The notes: a model not told the origin generated them from the letters alone. Shown: positions 26,447 through 36,947, counted from the first letter of the stretch. The stretch: 64,000 bases of DNA from Pseudomonas sp. Leaf58 (GCF_003627215.1 NZ_CP032678.1:372001-436000); one strand, 5' to 3'. Numbers and translations: made by a program.

Positions 26447-27577
26447 TTACAGACTCATGTCGACTTCAAGTTGATGCGTTCGGTACCCTTCGCAGGACAG
26501 TTTCATCTCGTCGGGCCAGGATTGTGCCTTGAGGGCCTTGTAGTTTCTGCCGGTGGCATGCCACCAATAATCCAGCAGAAAGCCGATTCGCGTTGGGTCA
26601 TGAGGAACATTGCAGTCAGTCAGGATTCGCATGCTGTCATCGATGTCCCTGAGCACCCGGTCGGGGAAACTGGCGTGAATTTCAGGGGGTATTGGTGCAT
26701 CCTCGAAGGCCATGGTGTACATGGTGAGGGCGATAATCTTGCCCGGCTGAAGCTGGCTGGTGTCTCCAGCCTGTTTCCACAGCGCCAGGATTTTTTCATC
26801 ACTGAGGATGATCCCGGCTTCCAATCTCAGCCTGCAGAGCTCGCCCTGATCCGGGATCTTATCCGAATTGCGAATGATGATCTCCGCGAGCTGGTGCAGT
26901 TCAGCGCTGGCCAGACTCAGGCCCACGTCATAGGTGATATCGGACGCACAGGGGACTGAGACTGGGTCTAGATTGATAATGGCCTGCTGGTTGGCTACGG
27001 CCCACTGCAGGAACGGTTTCTGTGGCTCGCTGGCGCGCCCGGTGAGTTCGGCGGCTTTTTTCAATGCATCAATGATCACCGCTTGCAGCCCTTGAGGGTG
27101 ACGGGTCGTCAGCAGCAATTCATCGAGCAGGGGCAGGGCGAATTCAAACTGATCATTTTCTAGCCAGGTAGTGATGATGACATCGATCCCCAGGGCCTTT
27201 TTGACCGGATGCATTTCCCAGGGCCTGAATTTCATGAGGTTGTCAAAGACGCATTCGTCGAACACGCAAGCCTTTTTCAGGTGCCGTTTGGCACAGACAA
27301 TCTCGCAGGCTTCTTGCAGCGACAAGCTCTTGTCACCGATGACTTTGATTTGCAGGGGAGCGTTGCGATCGCCCATGGCGTTGATCTTCGACAGCAACGC
27401 TGTGCGATGCTCGACAATCGCCGTGATGTCCCCGTAGAGCATACATTCGATCTGGATCTTGTCCAGCTGCATCAGTTCATTGTCGAGCGTGCGCTCATCG
27501 CCAGTCTCGATGGCCCGGATCATCCGCGCCTGACGTTCCAGCAGGTTGGAGTGTGTGGAGAATTCAGTGAGACTCAT
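26447..27577 (-). CDS. Tail-motif variant protein (ends LEVDMSL), 376 aa
   Basis: ATG 27577 overlaps the upstream stop (ATGA); a longer frame to 27634 would overlap the preceding tail. The tail LEVDMSL keeps the -7 Leu, the acid and the hydrophobic ends but has Ser in place of Gly. Helical, unknown function. Confidence 0.7.
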   Translation of the reverse strand: MSLTEFSTHSNLLERQARMIRAIETGDERTLDNELMQLDKIQIECMLYGDITAIVEHRTALLSKINAMGDRNAPLQIKVIGDKSLSLQEACEIVCAKRHLKKACVFDECVFDNLMKFRPWEMHPVKKALGIDVIITTWLENDQFEFALPLLDELLLTTRHPQGLQAVIIDALKKAAELTGRASEPQKPFLQWAVANQQAIINLDPVSVPCASDITYDVGLSLASAELHQLAEIIIRNSDKIPDQGELCRLRLEAGIILSDEKILALWKQAGDTSQLQPGKIIALTMYTMAFEDAPIPPEIHASFPDRVLRDIDDSMRILTDCNVPHDPTRIGFLLDYWWHATGRNYKALKAQSWPDEMKLSCEGYRTHQLEVDMSL

Positions 27578-28718
27578 AGCCCGAGATCCAGTTCTAGTCG
27601 GTGTACCTGAAACCAATCCGTTGCCCTGATCCAATCCTCGGGGATTTGAGTGAGTTTGGACAGTCTGGAAAGGTCACGCATGTTTTTGTGCTTTGAATTT
27701 TCGATAAGTATGTTGAGGTATTCGCCGACTTTCCCGCCATCGCCAGCTGGCGGAGCGGGTTGGCCATCGATATAGCTTTTGGCGATCTTGAACAGGATTT
27801 CATCACGCGCATTGTGTTCGGTGTAGCGGTGAATGAAGGTGCGCGTGTCCAAGTGATTGGACTCAAACAGTGCGTGGGCCAGCGGATTGGCCAGCGACAA
27901 CTCACCTCTCCACGTCAAGCCCTGCACGAGCTTGACCAAGTCCACCTCATCCAGGTGAGAACAATGAAATTCAACAGTCTCCGGTAGTCCTTGTGGTGGC
28001 GCTTGTGTGTATTCAGCACGTCGATTTGACACCCCATACCAATCAGATGGCGCAGTGGGCGCACCATCCTAAGACGCTGGTATCCATGCGCGTAATCCAG
28101 GGTCAGGGTGATGTTCGGCAGCTTGAGCGTAGTCAGGACTGTCTCCAGCAGTTGATGGTGCTCCGTGCTGAGCTTCAGCCCAGACGGACACATGCCGATC
28201 GAGTGTACCAGGTGCCTGGCCACGCGGTGGAATTCTGCGGTCGTTGGCTCCAAGTTCTGCAGATGCCGGGCCATGTGGCTCGTCACGGCGCCATAGGCAG
28301 AACCGTTTGACAGCGCCTGGAGCCGTCTTAGGAGCGTCCGGTAGCCTTGCTCATCCTGCCCGAAGGTCAGGGTAGCGATGTCCAACTTGTGGCTGAAAAT
28401 GTGCTCATCAATCTCAGGGTGAGCCCCGAGGTGCTTGAACGTCATGTGGTCGTTTTTTGGCAGCAAAGGCAACAGCGGTAACAGGAATGCAGGCGGGCGA
28501 AGACCCCAGCCTAAATGCTTGTCTTCGACCGTCGCGATGTTGCGCAGGGCGTCCATCAGGATGGTGTGCTGGGCGGCGAGATCGTCAAACCGGTTGTCTT
28601 CGATGCTCTGACGCATGTGCGCCTTGGCGTGCTCGACGCGCTCCAGAAACAGCAGCGCGTCATTGGCCAGCGCCGCCTCGCGAAAGCGCTCGGAAGGCAC
28701 CAGCGCCTGAGGGTTCAC
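27574..28718 (-). pseudogene. Tail-motif protein (ends LELDLGL), split by a frameshift
   Basis: The N-terminal part (GTG 28718 down to about 27960) and the C-terminal part (about 28000 to 27574) are in different frames and overlap. Joined they make about 380 residues, the normal size here. The second frame reads sensibly from VEFHCSHLDEVDLVKLV. GTG 28718 overlaps the radical SAM stop (GTGA), so this gene is coupled to the radical SAM gene. Decay or an indel error cannot be told apart. Confidence 0.65.
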
Positions 28719-29596
28719 TTTGCAACCTCAATGAAGGTGCCGCAGCTGGCGAACACATCTTTGCCCACACGCGGCACAATGCGTACGGCCTCTGGCTTGA
28801 TCAGGGATGTCAGCAGGTCGGTGTTGCGGTGAATGACCGCTTCTTCAGGCTCCCGGCCATAGCGGGCGTCATAGGGGTTGTAGCGCACGATGTTGAGGTT
28901 GCACTTTAAACCCACTGCGTTGATGGCGTTACCGATGAGTTCCATGTCCTGCTCGGAGTCATTTTCGCCTTCGATGAATGCGAAGTGAATCTTGGGCGTC
29001 TTCCCAGTCGCTTCCTGCCAGGCCTTGAGCATCTCCAGACCATGCTCAGCCGAGTGAGCCTTGGCCAGCCAGCGCTTGCGAAACTCCGGCTTCATCGAGT
29101 ACAGGGAGTAGTAGATCTCCGGATGCACCTCGGGGAAAATGTCCATCAGCGACAGATCGCCCAACGAGCGCGGCAGGATGGTCGAAATCAGGAATTTGGA
29201 TTTCAGGTTGCGCTCGTCCGCCTGCTGCTTCAGCGCGTTCAGCAGTCGGGCACTGTTTTCGAGGATCAGCGGGTTGTTCAATGCTTCGCCACGGGCCATG
29301 AAATTGAAGTGCACCAGCTCGGCTTTTTCGGTCTTGTCGTAATACTCCATGACCAGGGCGGCCTGCTTCATGAAGTCTTCGAAGGTGGCGTTGTCCAGCT
29401 TGTTTTGACCACTAGCTGTCAACCAGCAAAATCGGCATGCAGCGGCACAGCCCGATTGACTGGACAAATAGGTGATGAAATAGGCCTGCTCGCGTCGCAC
29501 ATAACGCGCTTCGAACGAGAAGAAATTCGGGGCGCGGTACGTGAAATTCACGGACTGGTCGAGGGCGCTTTTGAGCACTTGAATGTCTTGATTCAT
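28715..29596 (-). CDS. Short RlmN/Cfr-like radical SAM protein
   Basis: 293 residues from ATG 29596 (GGAGGA 5 nt upstream), against about 370-385 for RlmN. Cys50, Cys54 and Cys57 form the CxxxCxxC 4Fe-4S site, and GEALNNP near residue 100 resembles the RlmN GEP-type segment. ASCGTF places Cys285 at the position of the methyl-carrying Cys355 of E. coli RlmN. By the same alignment the resolving Cys118 is Tyr43 here, and the N-terminal RNA-binding domain is missing. RlmN/Cfr enzymes methylate C2/C8 of adenosines in 23S rRNA or tRNA. Substrate here unknown; it sits among tail-motif genes. Confidence 0.8.
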   Translation of the reverse strand: MNQDIQVLKSALDQSVNFTYRAPNFFSFEARYVRREQAYFITYLSSQSGCAAACRFCWLTASGQNKLDNATFEDFMKQAALVMEYYDKTEKAELVHFNFMARGEALNNPLILENSARLLNALKQQADERNLKSKFLISTILPRSLGDLSLMDIFPEVHPEIYYSLYSMKPEFRKRWLAKAHSAEHGLEMLKAWQEATGKTPKIHFAFIEGENDSEQDMELIGNAINAVGLKCNLNIVRYNPYDARYGREPEEAVIHRNTDLLTSLIKPEAVRIVPRVGKDVFASCGTFIEVAK

Positions 29597-29624
29597 AAAT
29601 CCTCCGGCAATCGTGGCTGTGGCG

Positions 29625-30962
29625 TTAAAGGCCCAGTTCAGTTTCGAGGCAATCCACATACCATCCTGGTAGTTTAGACGCGACAGGGCCAATGACGGGG
29701 TCGCTGCCCATGGCTTTGATCGCTCCTGGTCGCTGAGCCATGAATTCTGCGACCAGGGATTTCAGGTGTTCTCGATTAACCGGGTAGCCTGCTTCGGCGG
29801 CACGTCCGGTATCACTCCCGATATTACCACTGATCACCTCTACAAAGGCCTTGTAGTCCTGATCCTCAGCGAATTCCAAGAGGTTTTCCTGAATGGTGGG
29901 CGCCGTAGTCATCAGCTGGTAGCCAACCACCACTCGCAATGCCTCCACGGGGTCTCGCCCGAAATTGTATAGCGTAGACCAGTGAGTGAGCATGGGCGCA
30001 ACGTCAATGCCCATCAGGCGCTCCACATCGATGAGGAACGTGAAGGGATTGCCCCGGTGAAAATACTGAATGTGCTTGTACCCCTGGGACATTAACGGCG
30101 CAGCGACCTCAGCGAGGCCGGCACTCGCCATGTTGAGCAAATGCTGGATATGATCGCCGATTCGACTGAAGTGATGGTCGCTGACATCGAAATGACTGAA
30201 AAATGCCTCAAAGCGGGATTTTTGCAGAAGTGTGAGCGAGAGTGGTTGATCGAATGCTTCCAGGCCAAAACGCAGCAATGGCTCTCCCACCCAGGGTTGC
30301 AAGCCGTCGCCGTAGAAAAACTGAAGCGCCTCCATCAAATCAAGGGCTAGATCGACGCTACCCGCTTCAACTAGTTTTTGCCGGAGGCTGGCGTAGCCAC
30401 CGCTCAGCATTTCATCCGCCGCGTAGTCTGTGGGCTGACCTTGAATGCTGATGGCTTCGCCGGGCAAGCAACCGTGGATGATGGCGTTGACCAGCAACCT
30501 GTCCAGATCAGGATCAATGCCGATAAGGCCTATGGCGTTGTGCATCTCCTGGGGAATACCCGTGAGGCTGACCAGCGTAGTGACTACGGCGACAAGCTCT
30601 GCCTGGACGGCAGGATCAATCCAGTCTTTTCGCTTACAGTGCTGCCCCCAGACCCTGCCGAGCACACCATACAGTGACGCAGAACTCGTGCGAATCCACG
30701 ATCGATTGAGTGGATCCTGTTCGATGAGACGGGCGCCTTCACCTGCAATCTTCAGGAGTCTGCCAACCAGCGTATCTGGAGTCCAGTTGGCTGCTTCGCG
30801 CATAGGCAGCAGGTCTGACGCAAGGCTGTCCATCAGGAATTTGAAGGCACGCGCTTCACGCAGTTTTTGAGTCGCGGGACTGGGCACGGTCGGGTCGTCC
30901 TGAATTCGATTATTGCCAGTATTGCCTGCTGACAGGCTTGCAGGCAATCCTTTTTGCAGCAA
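29625..30962 (-). CDS. Tail-motif protein (ends LETELGL), close tandem paralogue A
   Basis: One of three clear tandem paralogues (with 30969 and 32291). All share PTIxENL followed about 45 residues later by HLKSLVAEFMAQRP and the tail. Start uncertain: TTG 30962, or GTG 30887 with AGGA upstream. Helical; the shared segment suggests a helical-repeat scaffold. Lies 28 bp before the radical SAM gene. Confidence 0.75.
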   Translation of the reverse strand: MLQKGLPASLSAGNTGNNRIQDDPTVPSPATQKLREARAFKFLMDSLASDLLPMREAANWTPDTLVGRLLKIAGEGARLIEQDPLNRSWIRTSSASLYGVLGRVWGQHCKRKDWIDPAVQAELVAVVTTLVSLTGIPQEMHNAIGLIGIDPDLDRLLVNAIIHGCLPGEAISIQGQPTDYAADEMLSGGYASLRQKLVEAGSVDLALDLMEALQFFYGDGLQPWVGEPLLRFGLEAFDQPLSLTLLQKSRFEAFFSHFDVSDHHFSRIGDHIQHLLNMASAGLAEVAAPLMSQGYKHIQYFHRGNPFTFLIDVERLMGIDVAPMLTHWSTLYNFGRDPVEALRVVVGYQLMTTAPTIQENLLEFAEDQDYKAFVEVISGNIGSDTGRAAEAGYPVNREHLKSLVAEFMAQRPGAIKAMGSDPVIGPVASKLPGWYVDCLETELGL

Positions 30963-30968
30963 TGAGAA

Positions 30969-32231
30969 TCAAAGCCCCAGGTCGGTCTCCAGCTTGTGCA
31001 CGTAATAGCACGGCAGCGTTCTCACGATCGGGCCAAGATAGGGATCATCGGCCATTTGGTTGATCGCGTTCGGGCGCTGAGCGATGAATTCTGCGAGCAG
31101 GTCGTTGAGATGAGTTTCGTTGACCTTGAATTCGGTAGGGTCGAATTTCTCATGCCGTTCATTGGCCACGATTTGCGCGATGATCTTAAAATGCCCGTCA
31201 TAGGAAAATTGGAGCAGATTTTCCTGGATGGTCGGCTCAGCTGTCAGAAGCTGATAGCCCATGATGGCCTGTAGTGCTTCACGGTCGTTTTCCCCGTTAT
31301 TGTACGCTTCAGCTATCTTCGCGATTAAGGGCGCCATGCGCAATGTGGTATAGCGCTCAATGGCTGGCAAGAGGGTGATGGCATTGCTGGAGTAAAGGGC
31401 GGAAAAATGAGGCAGGGTGCGAACAATCAGTGTCTCGGCTTCTGGCACCAGGCCAGATTTGGCCATGTTGATGAATTCATTGATCGAACCCCCTGAAAAA
31501 TCGTGCGTGTCGACTACTGGCCATATGGTTCTGAAAAATGTCTCGACCTTCGAGCGCTGAGCATCGCCTAGTGCCACTGGGTTCGTGAACATTTTGATGG
31601 CCGACTCAAACAACGCGGCGTCCTGCCATTTCGCTGGCGCGCTTGCATGAAGCAAGCCCATGGTGTCGATCACCTCCATCAGGGGCGCAAGGGCCTTAGC
31701 TTCTGCCAGGCGCTGAACCAGATGTTCTGTCTGACGCTGATGGAGCACTTCATCACTTTCGTTCTGGTTATGCTTACCCTGAATGCTCATCCCCTTGGCA
31801 GGCAGATGGCGCAAGATCGCCTCGTCGACAATGCTCCGATCTAGATCAGGGGTTAGGCCCAAGAGACCATAATCGTATGTTTCGGCTGGGAGTCCCAACA
31901 CCTCAACAGCATTTACCATCAGCGCCGCAAACTCGGCTTTTAGGGTTGCATCAACCTCGTCGACTGCACCTGCATAGCGTTGCCACAACCCGGTGATTGC
32001 CGCGTAGAAGGGCGCGGAGCAACCTGCCAGCCATGTCCGATCGTATACCTTGGCCTGACAAAGATCAGTTGCGGCCCCCAGGAGATCCATGATCCTGGGC
32101 TGCACCCAGCCCCACTCGACGAGATTCAGGCCCTGGCCCTCCTTCAGACCCTGCAAGGTGGCACTGGTGGCTTCCAGCTGAGTGATAAAGCCAATGGCAT
32201 TCTTCAGGGCGTCTTGTCTGGTGGCTGTCAC
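30969..32231 (-). CDS. Tail-motif protein (ends LETDLGL), close tandem paralogue B
   Basis: GTG 32231 with AAGGAAAG upstream is the likelier start (TTG at 32276 also open). Shares EPTIQENLLQF, HLNDLLAEFIAQRPNAI and LETDLGL with paralogues A and C, and IGLTPDLDR-like segments near residue 125. Confidence 0.75.
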   Translation of the reverse strand: MTATRQDALKNAIGFITQLEATSATLQGLKEGQGLNLVEWGWVQPRIMDLLGAATDLCQAKVYDRTWLAGCSAPFYAAITGLWQRYAGAVDEVDATLKAEFAALMVNAVEVLGLPAETYDYGLLGLTPDLDRSIVDEAILRHLPAKGMSIQGKHNQNESDEVLHQRQTEHLVQRLAEAKALAPLMEVIDTMGLLHASAPAKWQDAALFESAIKMFTNPVALGDAQRSKVETFFRTIWPVVDTHDFSGGSINEFINMAKSGLVPEAETLIVRTLPHFSALYSSNAITLLPAIERYTTLRMAPLIAKIAEAYNNGENDREALQAIMGYQLLTAEPTIQENLLQFSYDGHFKIIAQIVANERHEKFDPTEFKVNETHLNDLLAEFIAQRPNAINQMADDPYLGPIVRTLPCYYVHKLETDLGL

Positions 32232-32290
32232 GGGGCTTTCCTTGTCACTGATGAGCGATGTTTCTGATCCGACCAAAGCCAGGGGCTGGC

Positions 32291-33559
32291 CTACAGCCCC
32301 AGGTCGGACTCCAGACGGTGCGCAAGCCAGCCCGGCGATTGGACTACCACGGCGTGCAGGTTCGGGTCTCTGGCTATGTCATTGATGGCGCTAGGGCGCT
32401 GGGCCATGAATTCCGCCACCAATGCCTTGAGATGTTCCTCGTTGATCGGGTATTCGCGGGGATCGATTTCTCGACTGAGGTCGGCGCCCACCATGGCCGA
32501 GATGGGCAGATAATCGGCATTGGTTGAAAACCGGATCAGGTTTTCTTCGATGGTGGGGGAGTCGGTTAGCAGCTGGTAGCCCAGGACGATGCGCAGTGGC
32601 TGCATATCGCGGTCGGAGGCGTTGTAGAGGTTCGCCCAGTGTCGCACCAGGGGGCGAACGTCAATCGAGGTGTGGCGCTCAATATCGACGAGAAACACCA
32701 AGTCTTTCTCAATGGCGAACTGGTTTTTGTGTTCATGAATGGTGCTCAGCAAAGGCTCAACAACATGCTCAAGCCCTGACCTTGCCATGTTGATCAAGTA
32801 CTCAGAATTGCCACGCACATCATCCAGCCCACGAGTGCGCTGCAGCGTCAGACGCGCAAAATAGTCCGAGAAGAAGTCACGCTGGGCGTCCGTCAGGTCA
32901 TGCCGGCTGCGAAAAACAGTGATACCGATTTCAAACAGTGCATCGCCACGCCATTTTTCCGGGGCGCTTGCATGTAGAACCGACAGCGCTTCCAGGACTT
33001 CCAGTGCCTGGCTTAGGCCCCCTGACTCGGATAGGCGTGAAACCAGGCTGTTGAGTCGGTTGTGGTTGGTGGTCTCCGGGTACTCGTCTTCGTACTGACG
33101 ATCACTGATGCTGATGCCACACCCCGTCAGGTTGTAGGCAACTATGTGGTCGGTGATTTTTTGGTCAAGGGCGGGCGCAATGCCAATCAGGTTGTGGACG
33201 TACAGCGAATCCGGCATGCCCATGACATCGATGGCACAGGAGATGAGTGCTGCGAATTCTGCGGCAAATGCCCGGTCTACGCCGTCCTCCTGCTGCACGT
33301 CATATTTGACCCACTGGCTGCCCATGATGGAATAGATCTGCTCAGATTCCCGCGCCACCAGCGACCTATGATTCGGATCGTTTTCGATCAGATCCGTTGC
33401 CGAGGTCAACACCTGCATGATGAGGTTCTGCACGCCAGTCCACTTGTCGCCTTCCAAATCCTCGTTTCTATAATTTTCCCAGAGGGCGGCATGTGCATCC
33501 GCGACCTGGCTGGAAAATTTCAACGATTGCTTGAATGCTTCAAGGGCCTTGCTTTTCAT
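32291..33559 (-). CDS. Tail-motif protein (ends LESDLGL), close tandem paralogue C
   Basis: 422 residues; ATG 33559 with GGAA 8 nt upstream. Shares SPTIEENLIRF, HLKALVAEFMAQRPSAI and the tail with A and B. The three copies keep order and spacing, so they came from recent tandem duplication within the array. Confidence 0.78.
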   Translation of the reverse strand: MKSKALEAFKQSLKFSSQVADAHAALWENYRNEDLEGDKWTGVQNLIMQVLTSATDLIENDPNHRSLVARESEQIYSIMGSQWVKYDVQQEDGVDRAFAAEFAALISCAIDVMGMPDSLYVHNLIGIAPALDQKITDHIVAYNLTGCGISISDRQYEDEYPETTNHNRLNSLVSRLSESGGLSQALEVLEALSVLHASAPEKWRGDALFEIGITVFRSRHDLTDAQRDFFSDYFARLTLQRTRGLDDVRGNSEYLINMARSGLEHVVEPLLSTIHEHKNQFAIEKDLVFLVDIERHTSIDVRPLVRHWANLYNASDRDMQPLRIVLGYQLLTDSPTIEENLIRFSTNADYLPISAMVGADLSREIDPREYPINEEHLKALVAEFMAQRPSAINDIARDPNLHAVVVQSPGWLAHRLESDLGL

Positions 33560-33646
33560 GGTATCATTCCGTCTCTGATTGCCTCAATTATGACCGGTGC
33601 GACAAGAGCATGACAATCAGGAGCACCGTGAACCAGGCGGGTTGGA

Positions 33647-34843
33647 CTACAGGCCGAGGTCGAACTCCAGTAGCTCCCTGGCCACTTCCGGGTGCTCGAC
33701 AAGGCTGGACGCCAGGAGCAGCTCTTTGGGCAGGTGTTTGGCGAAGAGGGCACCAGCCCGCGCCTGTGTACGCGGATCCGCCTGCATCTGCGCAAACAGA
33801 TCTTCCAGCAGGGCGGAGCAACGCGTCTTGTCGTAGACGCCCAGCGTCTGCAGTAGATTGGCAGTTTTTGCGATGACTTGGAGTGAAGCTTCAGGGGTGC
33901 CGTTGTTGGCCCTCCAATTCGTCCAGGTCGAGACCATGGCTTCGGATAAGTCATAAATCGACAGATGGGGGTTGGCCAGGTACAAGGCCGTGGCAAAGGA
34001 CTGCTCTTTGTTTCCGGCTCCCTGATCTACCTGGATGCAATAGGCCAAAGCCTCTGAATCAAAGGGAAGGTCACGATCAAGGAGTTTGGTCAGGTGCTCC
34101 TGCTCGTTTTCATGGAACTTCTTCAGGTGCTCGCTGCGCAGCAACACCTTGACGAGCTCGGGCACACACAACTCACGCACAGTGGCAATGAGCTCAATGG
34201 AGGCTTTGGCCCCACCCCCTGATTCCAGCATGTAATTCAATGTCGAGATGACCAGCTTTTGCTTAGCGCCGAAGGCTGCACGAAACTCCGAGTCGATGGG
34301 GCTCAGAGATGGCAAGGCCTTGAACATGGTCTTCACGAACTGCACGCCGACCATTTGAGGGTCGATCAGCTCGAACACACGGGTCACGATACCCTGCGTG
34401 ATGACAGGGTCATGCTTGACCAGCAACGCGATGATCTCCTCCGGCACCGAGTTGACATCGTCAAATTGCTGAGCCATCCAGCCAGGGTTGATAAAGATCT
34501 GCTCCGCCAATTGTCCAGTGCAGGCAGGATACGCCTTCATCACCTGCAGGGTCAGTTGCGCATCCAGAGGCACCTGACCGATGAGCAGGCGCATCGTGGC
34601 GTCACTCAAGGATGGCTTGTCCCCATTCCCCTGCTGAATCAGGCGCTGGCGACATTTGAGGTTGATCGACATCAGCGACAGCTGCTTGTCTGCCAGGTGG
34701 CGGTGATGGCCTTCGGCACACAGCATCTGCGCATACTGACCATACGTTTTGAACAACCCATCCAGCGCCTGCGTAGCATCCTGGTCGATCGCGGTTTTGA
34801 TGTCAGCCAGCACCTTGGTCAAGTTGCGCAGTTCTTCGAGCAT
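33647..34843 (-). CDS. Tail-motif protein (ends LEFDLGL), paralogue of 34861
   Basis: 398 residues. The N-terminal 120 residues align with the next upstream gene (YAQMLCAEGHH / LAQSMLAEGLG; QVMKAYPACTGQLAEQIF / VVLQHYPALTQQVGEALL). Helical. A second duplicated pair in the array. Confidence 0.77.
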   Translation of the reverse strand: MLEELRNLTKVLADIKTAIDQDATQALDGLFKTYGQYAQMLCAEGHHRHLADKQLSLMSINLKCRQRLIQQGNGDKPSLSDATMRLLIGQVPLDAQLTLQVMKAYPACTGQLAEQIFINPGWMAQQFDDVNSVPEEIIALLVKHDPVITQGIVTRVFELIDPQMVGVQFVKTMFKALPSLSPIDSEFRAAFGAKQKLVISTLNYMLESGGGAKASIELIATVRELCVPELVKVLLRSEHLKKFHENEQEHLTKLLDRDLPFDSEALAYCIQVDQGAGNKEQSFATALYLANPHLSIYDLSEAMVSTWTNWRANNGTPEASLQVIAKTANLLQTLGVYDKTRCSALLEDLFAQMQADPRTQARAGALFAKHLPKELLLASSLVEHPEVARELLEFDLGL

Positions 34844-34860
34844 ATGAGGTTCCGGGAGGG

Positions 34861-36051
34861 TCAGAGGCCAAGGTCGATCTCAAGTACCGAATCGGCGTGG
34901 GCGCGGCCATACCGGGTCTTGAGCAGAACGCTGGATTGGATGTTGGTGGTCAGCAGCTTGTGAATGTATCCACGATCCTTGACCCAGACATCTGCAGACA
35001 ATCCATCGATCAGGTCATCAAGCATCGTGGCCATGCGATTCTCATCCACCAAGTCAAACCTGACCAGCATCTTGTAAGCGCACACCAGCTGTGTAAAGGA
35101 CGCCTGGGGATCATTAGCCTCCCCGTCCTTGCCATTGGGCCCTTGCCCTACCCAGGCGCGTTTGTAGAGCGACGTGGCCACGGTCGGATCCAGACTGGGA
35201 TTTCCGGCAAACAGGGTCAGCATGAATGTATGGGTTTCGCCGGGGCAGCGCAGGTAGGAGGCTGCCAGGTCTTCATCGATCTGCAGGGGCTCCCGGATCA
35301 TCGCCTCCATTTCGTACAGCTCAATGTCGGTAAAGCACTCTGCCGTGAACAGCTCATCCTTCAAACGTTCAGACCCCGTGCGGTAGGCGCCAAGCATGAG
35401 CGGGGGCGTTGCGTAGAACCGATTGACGCGAGACAGCTCGACCACCCCCTGACGCAGGTCGTCCTCACGGGCGCACAAGGCCTGCTGGAGTTCCGTCGAG
35501 ATTTCTTCGCGAGGTAGCCGGCCAACGCAGTACAGCAGGTCATAGGCAAAACCGCCGTCGTTCCAGCCCTGGCCTATCTCGATAACAGCCTGGGTCAGCA
35601 CACGCCCTGCCTGGCCTTGCGGCTGTTTGGCCAGGTCGCGTATCACGTCAAACACCGCATCTCGACGTTTGGATGCGAGTTGACTGGCCAGTTCGTAGGG
35701 GGCACTTAGCAGCGCCTCGCCGACCTGTTGGGTCAGAGCAGGGTAGTGCTGCAGTACAACCTTGGCCAACCCCGTGGTGACGGGGGCCCGCTGGAGGATG
35801 ACCTCAATCAGCGATGATGGCTCACTCGCGCCATGCCTGCTCAGATGCCGGGCGATCATGTCGGTAACCGTGACCAGGGAGATGGCCTCCTGAAACACGA
35901 TATGCCCAAGACCCTCTGCCAGCATCGATTGAGCCAAGCGGCTATAATGATCAAAGCGGGTGTGCAGGGTCGCTGGATCTCCAGAGCCGTAGCAATCCAC
36001 AATCCCCAGGATGGCGTTTTGCAGATCCTGTGTGGTGTATGGCGATTTCAT
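34861..36051 (-). CDS. Tail-motif protein (ends LEIDLGL), paralogue of 33647
   Basis: 396 residues. ATG 36051 overlaps the upstream stop as ATGA, and its ribosome binding site GGAAGAG is formed by the LGRDLGL codons of the preceding gene. Helical, function unknown. Confidence 0.77.
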   Translation of the reverse strand: MKSPYTTQDLQNAILGIVDCYGSGDPATLHTRFDHYSRLAQSMLAEGLGHIVFQEAISLVTVTDMIARHLSRHGASEPSSLIEVILQRAPVTTGLAKVVLQHYPALTQQVGEALLSAPYELASQLASKRRDAVFDVIRDLAKQPQGQAGRVLTQAVIEIGQGWNDGGFAYDLLYCVGRLPREEISTELQQALCAREDDLRQGVVELSRVNRFYATPPLMLGAYRTGSERLKDELFTAECFTDIELYEMEAMIREPLQIDEDLAASYLRCPGETHTFMLTLFAGNPSLDPTVATSLYKRAWVGQGPNGKDGEANDPQASFTQLVCAYKMLVRFDLVDENRMATMLDDLIDGLSADVWVKDRGYIHKLLTTNIQSSVLLKTRYGRAHADSVLEIDLGL

Positions 36052-36887
36052 AATCCGAGGTCTCTTCCAAGCATCTGCTCTTGTCGCGAGGGAGTATACG
36101 CAAAAAGCTCAGAGGCAATCCCGCAGCGCTCAAAGCGATTGAACTGTTCGGCTTCCTGGTCACCAAACTCCTTGGCCACAGACCACATCAGGTCGACAAA
36201 GCGCTGTTGCTTCTTCCTCGGGACAGAGGCGGGTGCAGCGGCCAACGCCCGCGTCATCGCATCCAGGCGGTGATCATAGGATGCCTCAGTGCTGTTGCCA
36301 GCGTGGATGAACACCGCTGGAAACCGCTTCAGCGGCAGTCGGTACAAGTAGGCTTTGCATGCAAAATCCAGGAATTCGTTGGTATAACCCCTCACGCTTT
36401 TCAACATGGATCGCTCAACCATTTCGGCCAGGTGTTTATCGCTGGCCACCTCCAGCAATTCTTCGAACACGGATGAGTCATATTGCTTTTGGAGCTCTGC
36501 GCCGTAGAGGCTGCACCCTACCAGTAGGTCGAAGGGCCCGTTGGCCAGCGGCAGCATGCGCATGATCTGCTCACTGGTTTTGTCGCCGGCTTTCAAGAAT
36601 ACCCCGATTGTCACCAGATGGGCGCTGACGACCTCACAGAGGCCCTGGTTTTCAGGCGTCAGCAGCTCGGCCAGGTGATCAAAATTGCGCAACAGGTACT
36701 TCGTGTTGTCGTGCGCCAGCAAGGGGTCTTGCAACAAGTTATGCAATACCTCAGCGCCCTGCACCGAGTCTTGTTGCGCCATTTGATTGAACAAGTCGAA
36801 CGCCGCAAACCCGGTGTCCATGCTGATGAACCGATTGACGAGATCGCGGGTCGCGTGAATGGGCAGGGCAGGGTTGCTGGTCGACAT
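36048..36887 (-). CDS. Tail-motif protein (ends LGRDLGL), 279 aa
   Basis: Shorter member. Strong ribosome binding site (AAAGGAGAG, 4-5 nt before ATG 36887). Helical; near residue 218 PRKKQQRFVDLMWSVAKE is a basic-hydrophobic helix. No domain recognised. Confidence 0.75.
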   Translation of the reverse strand: MSTSNPALPIHATRDLVNRFISMDTGFAAFDLFNQMAQQDSVQGAEVLHNLLQDPLLAHDNTKYLLRNFDHLAELLTPENQGLCEVVSAHLVTIGVFLKAGDKTSEQIMRMLPLANGPFDLLVGCSLYGAELQKQYDSSVFEELLEVASDKHLAEMVERSMLKSVRGYTNEFLDFACKAYLYRLPLKRFPAVFIHAGNSTEASYDHRLDAMTRALAAAPASVPRKKQQRFVDLMWSVAKEFGDQEAEQFNRFERCGIASELFAYTPSRQEQMLGRDLGL

Positions 36888-36947
36888 GAAACTCTCCTTT
36901 TATTCAGTGTACGTTATGCCAAGGGGCAGCCTGCAAGGCTTCCCAGC

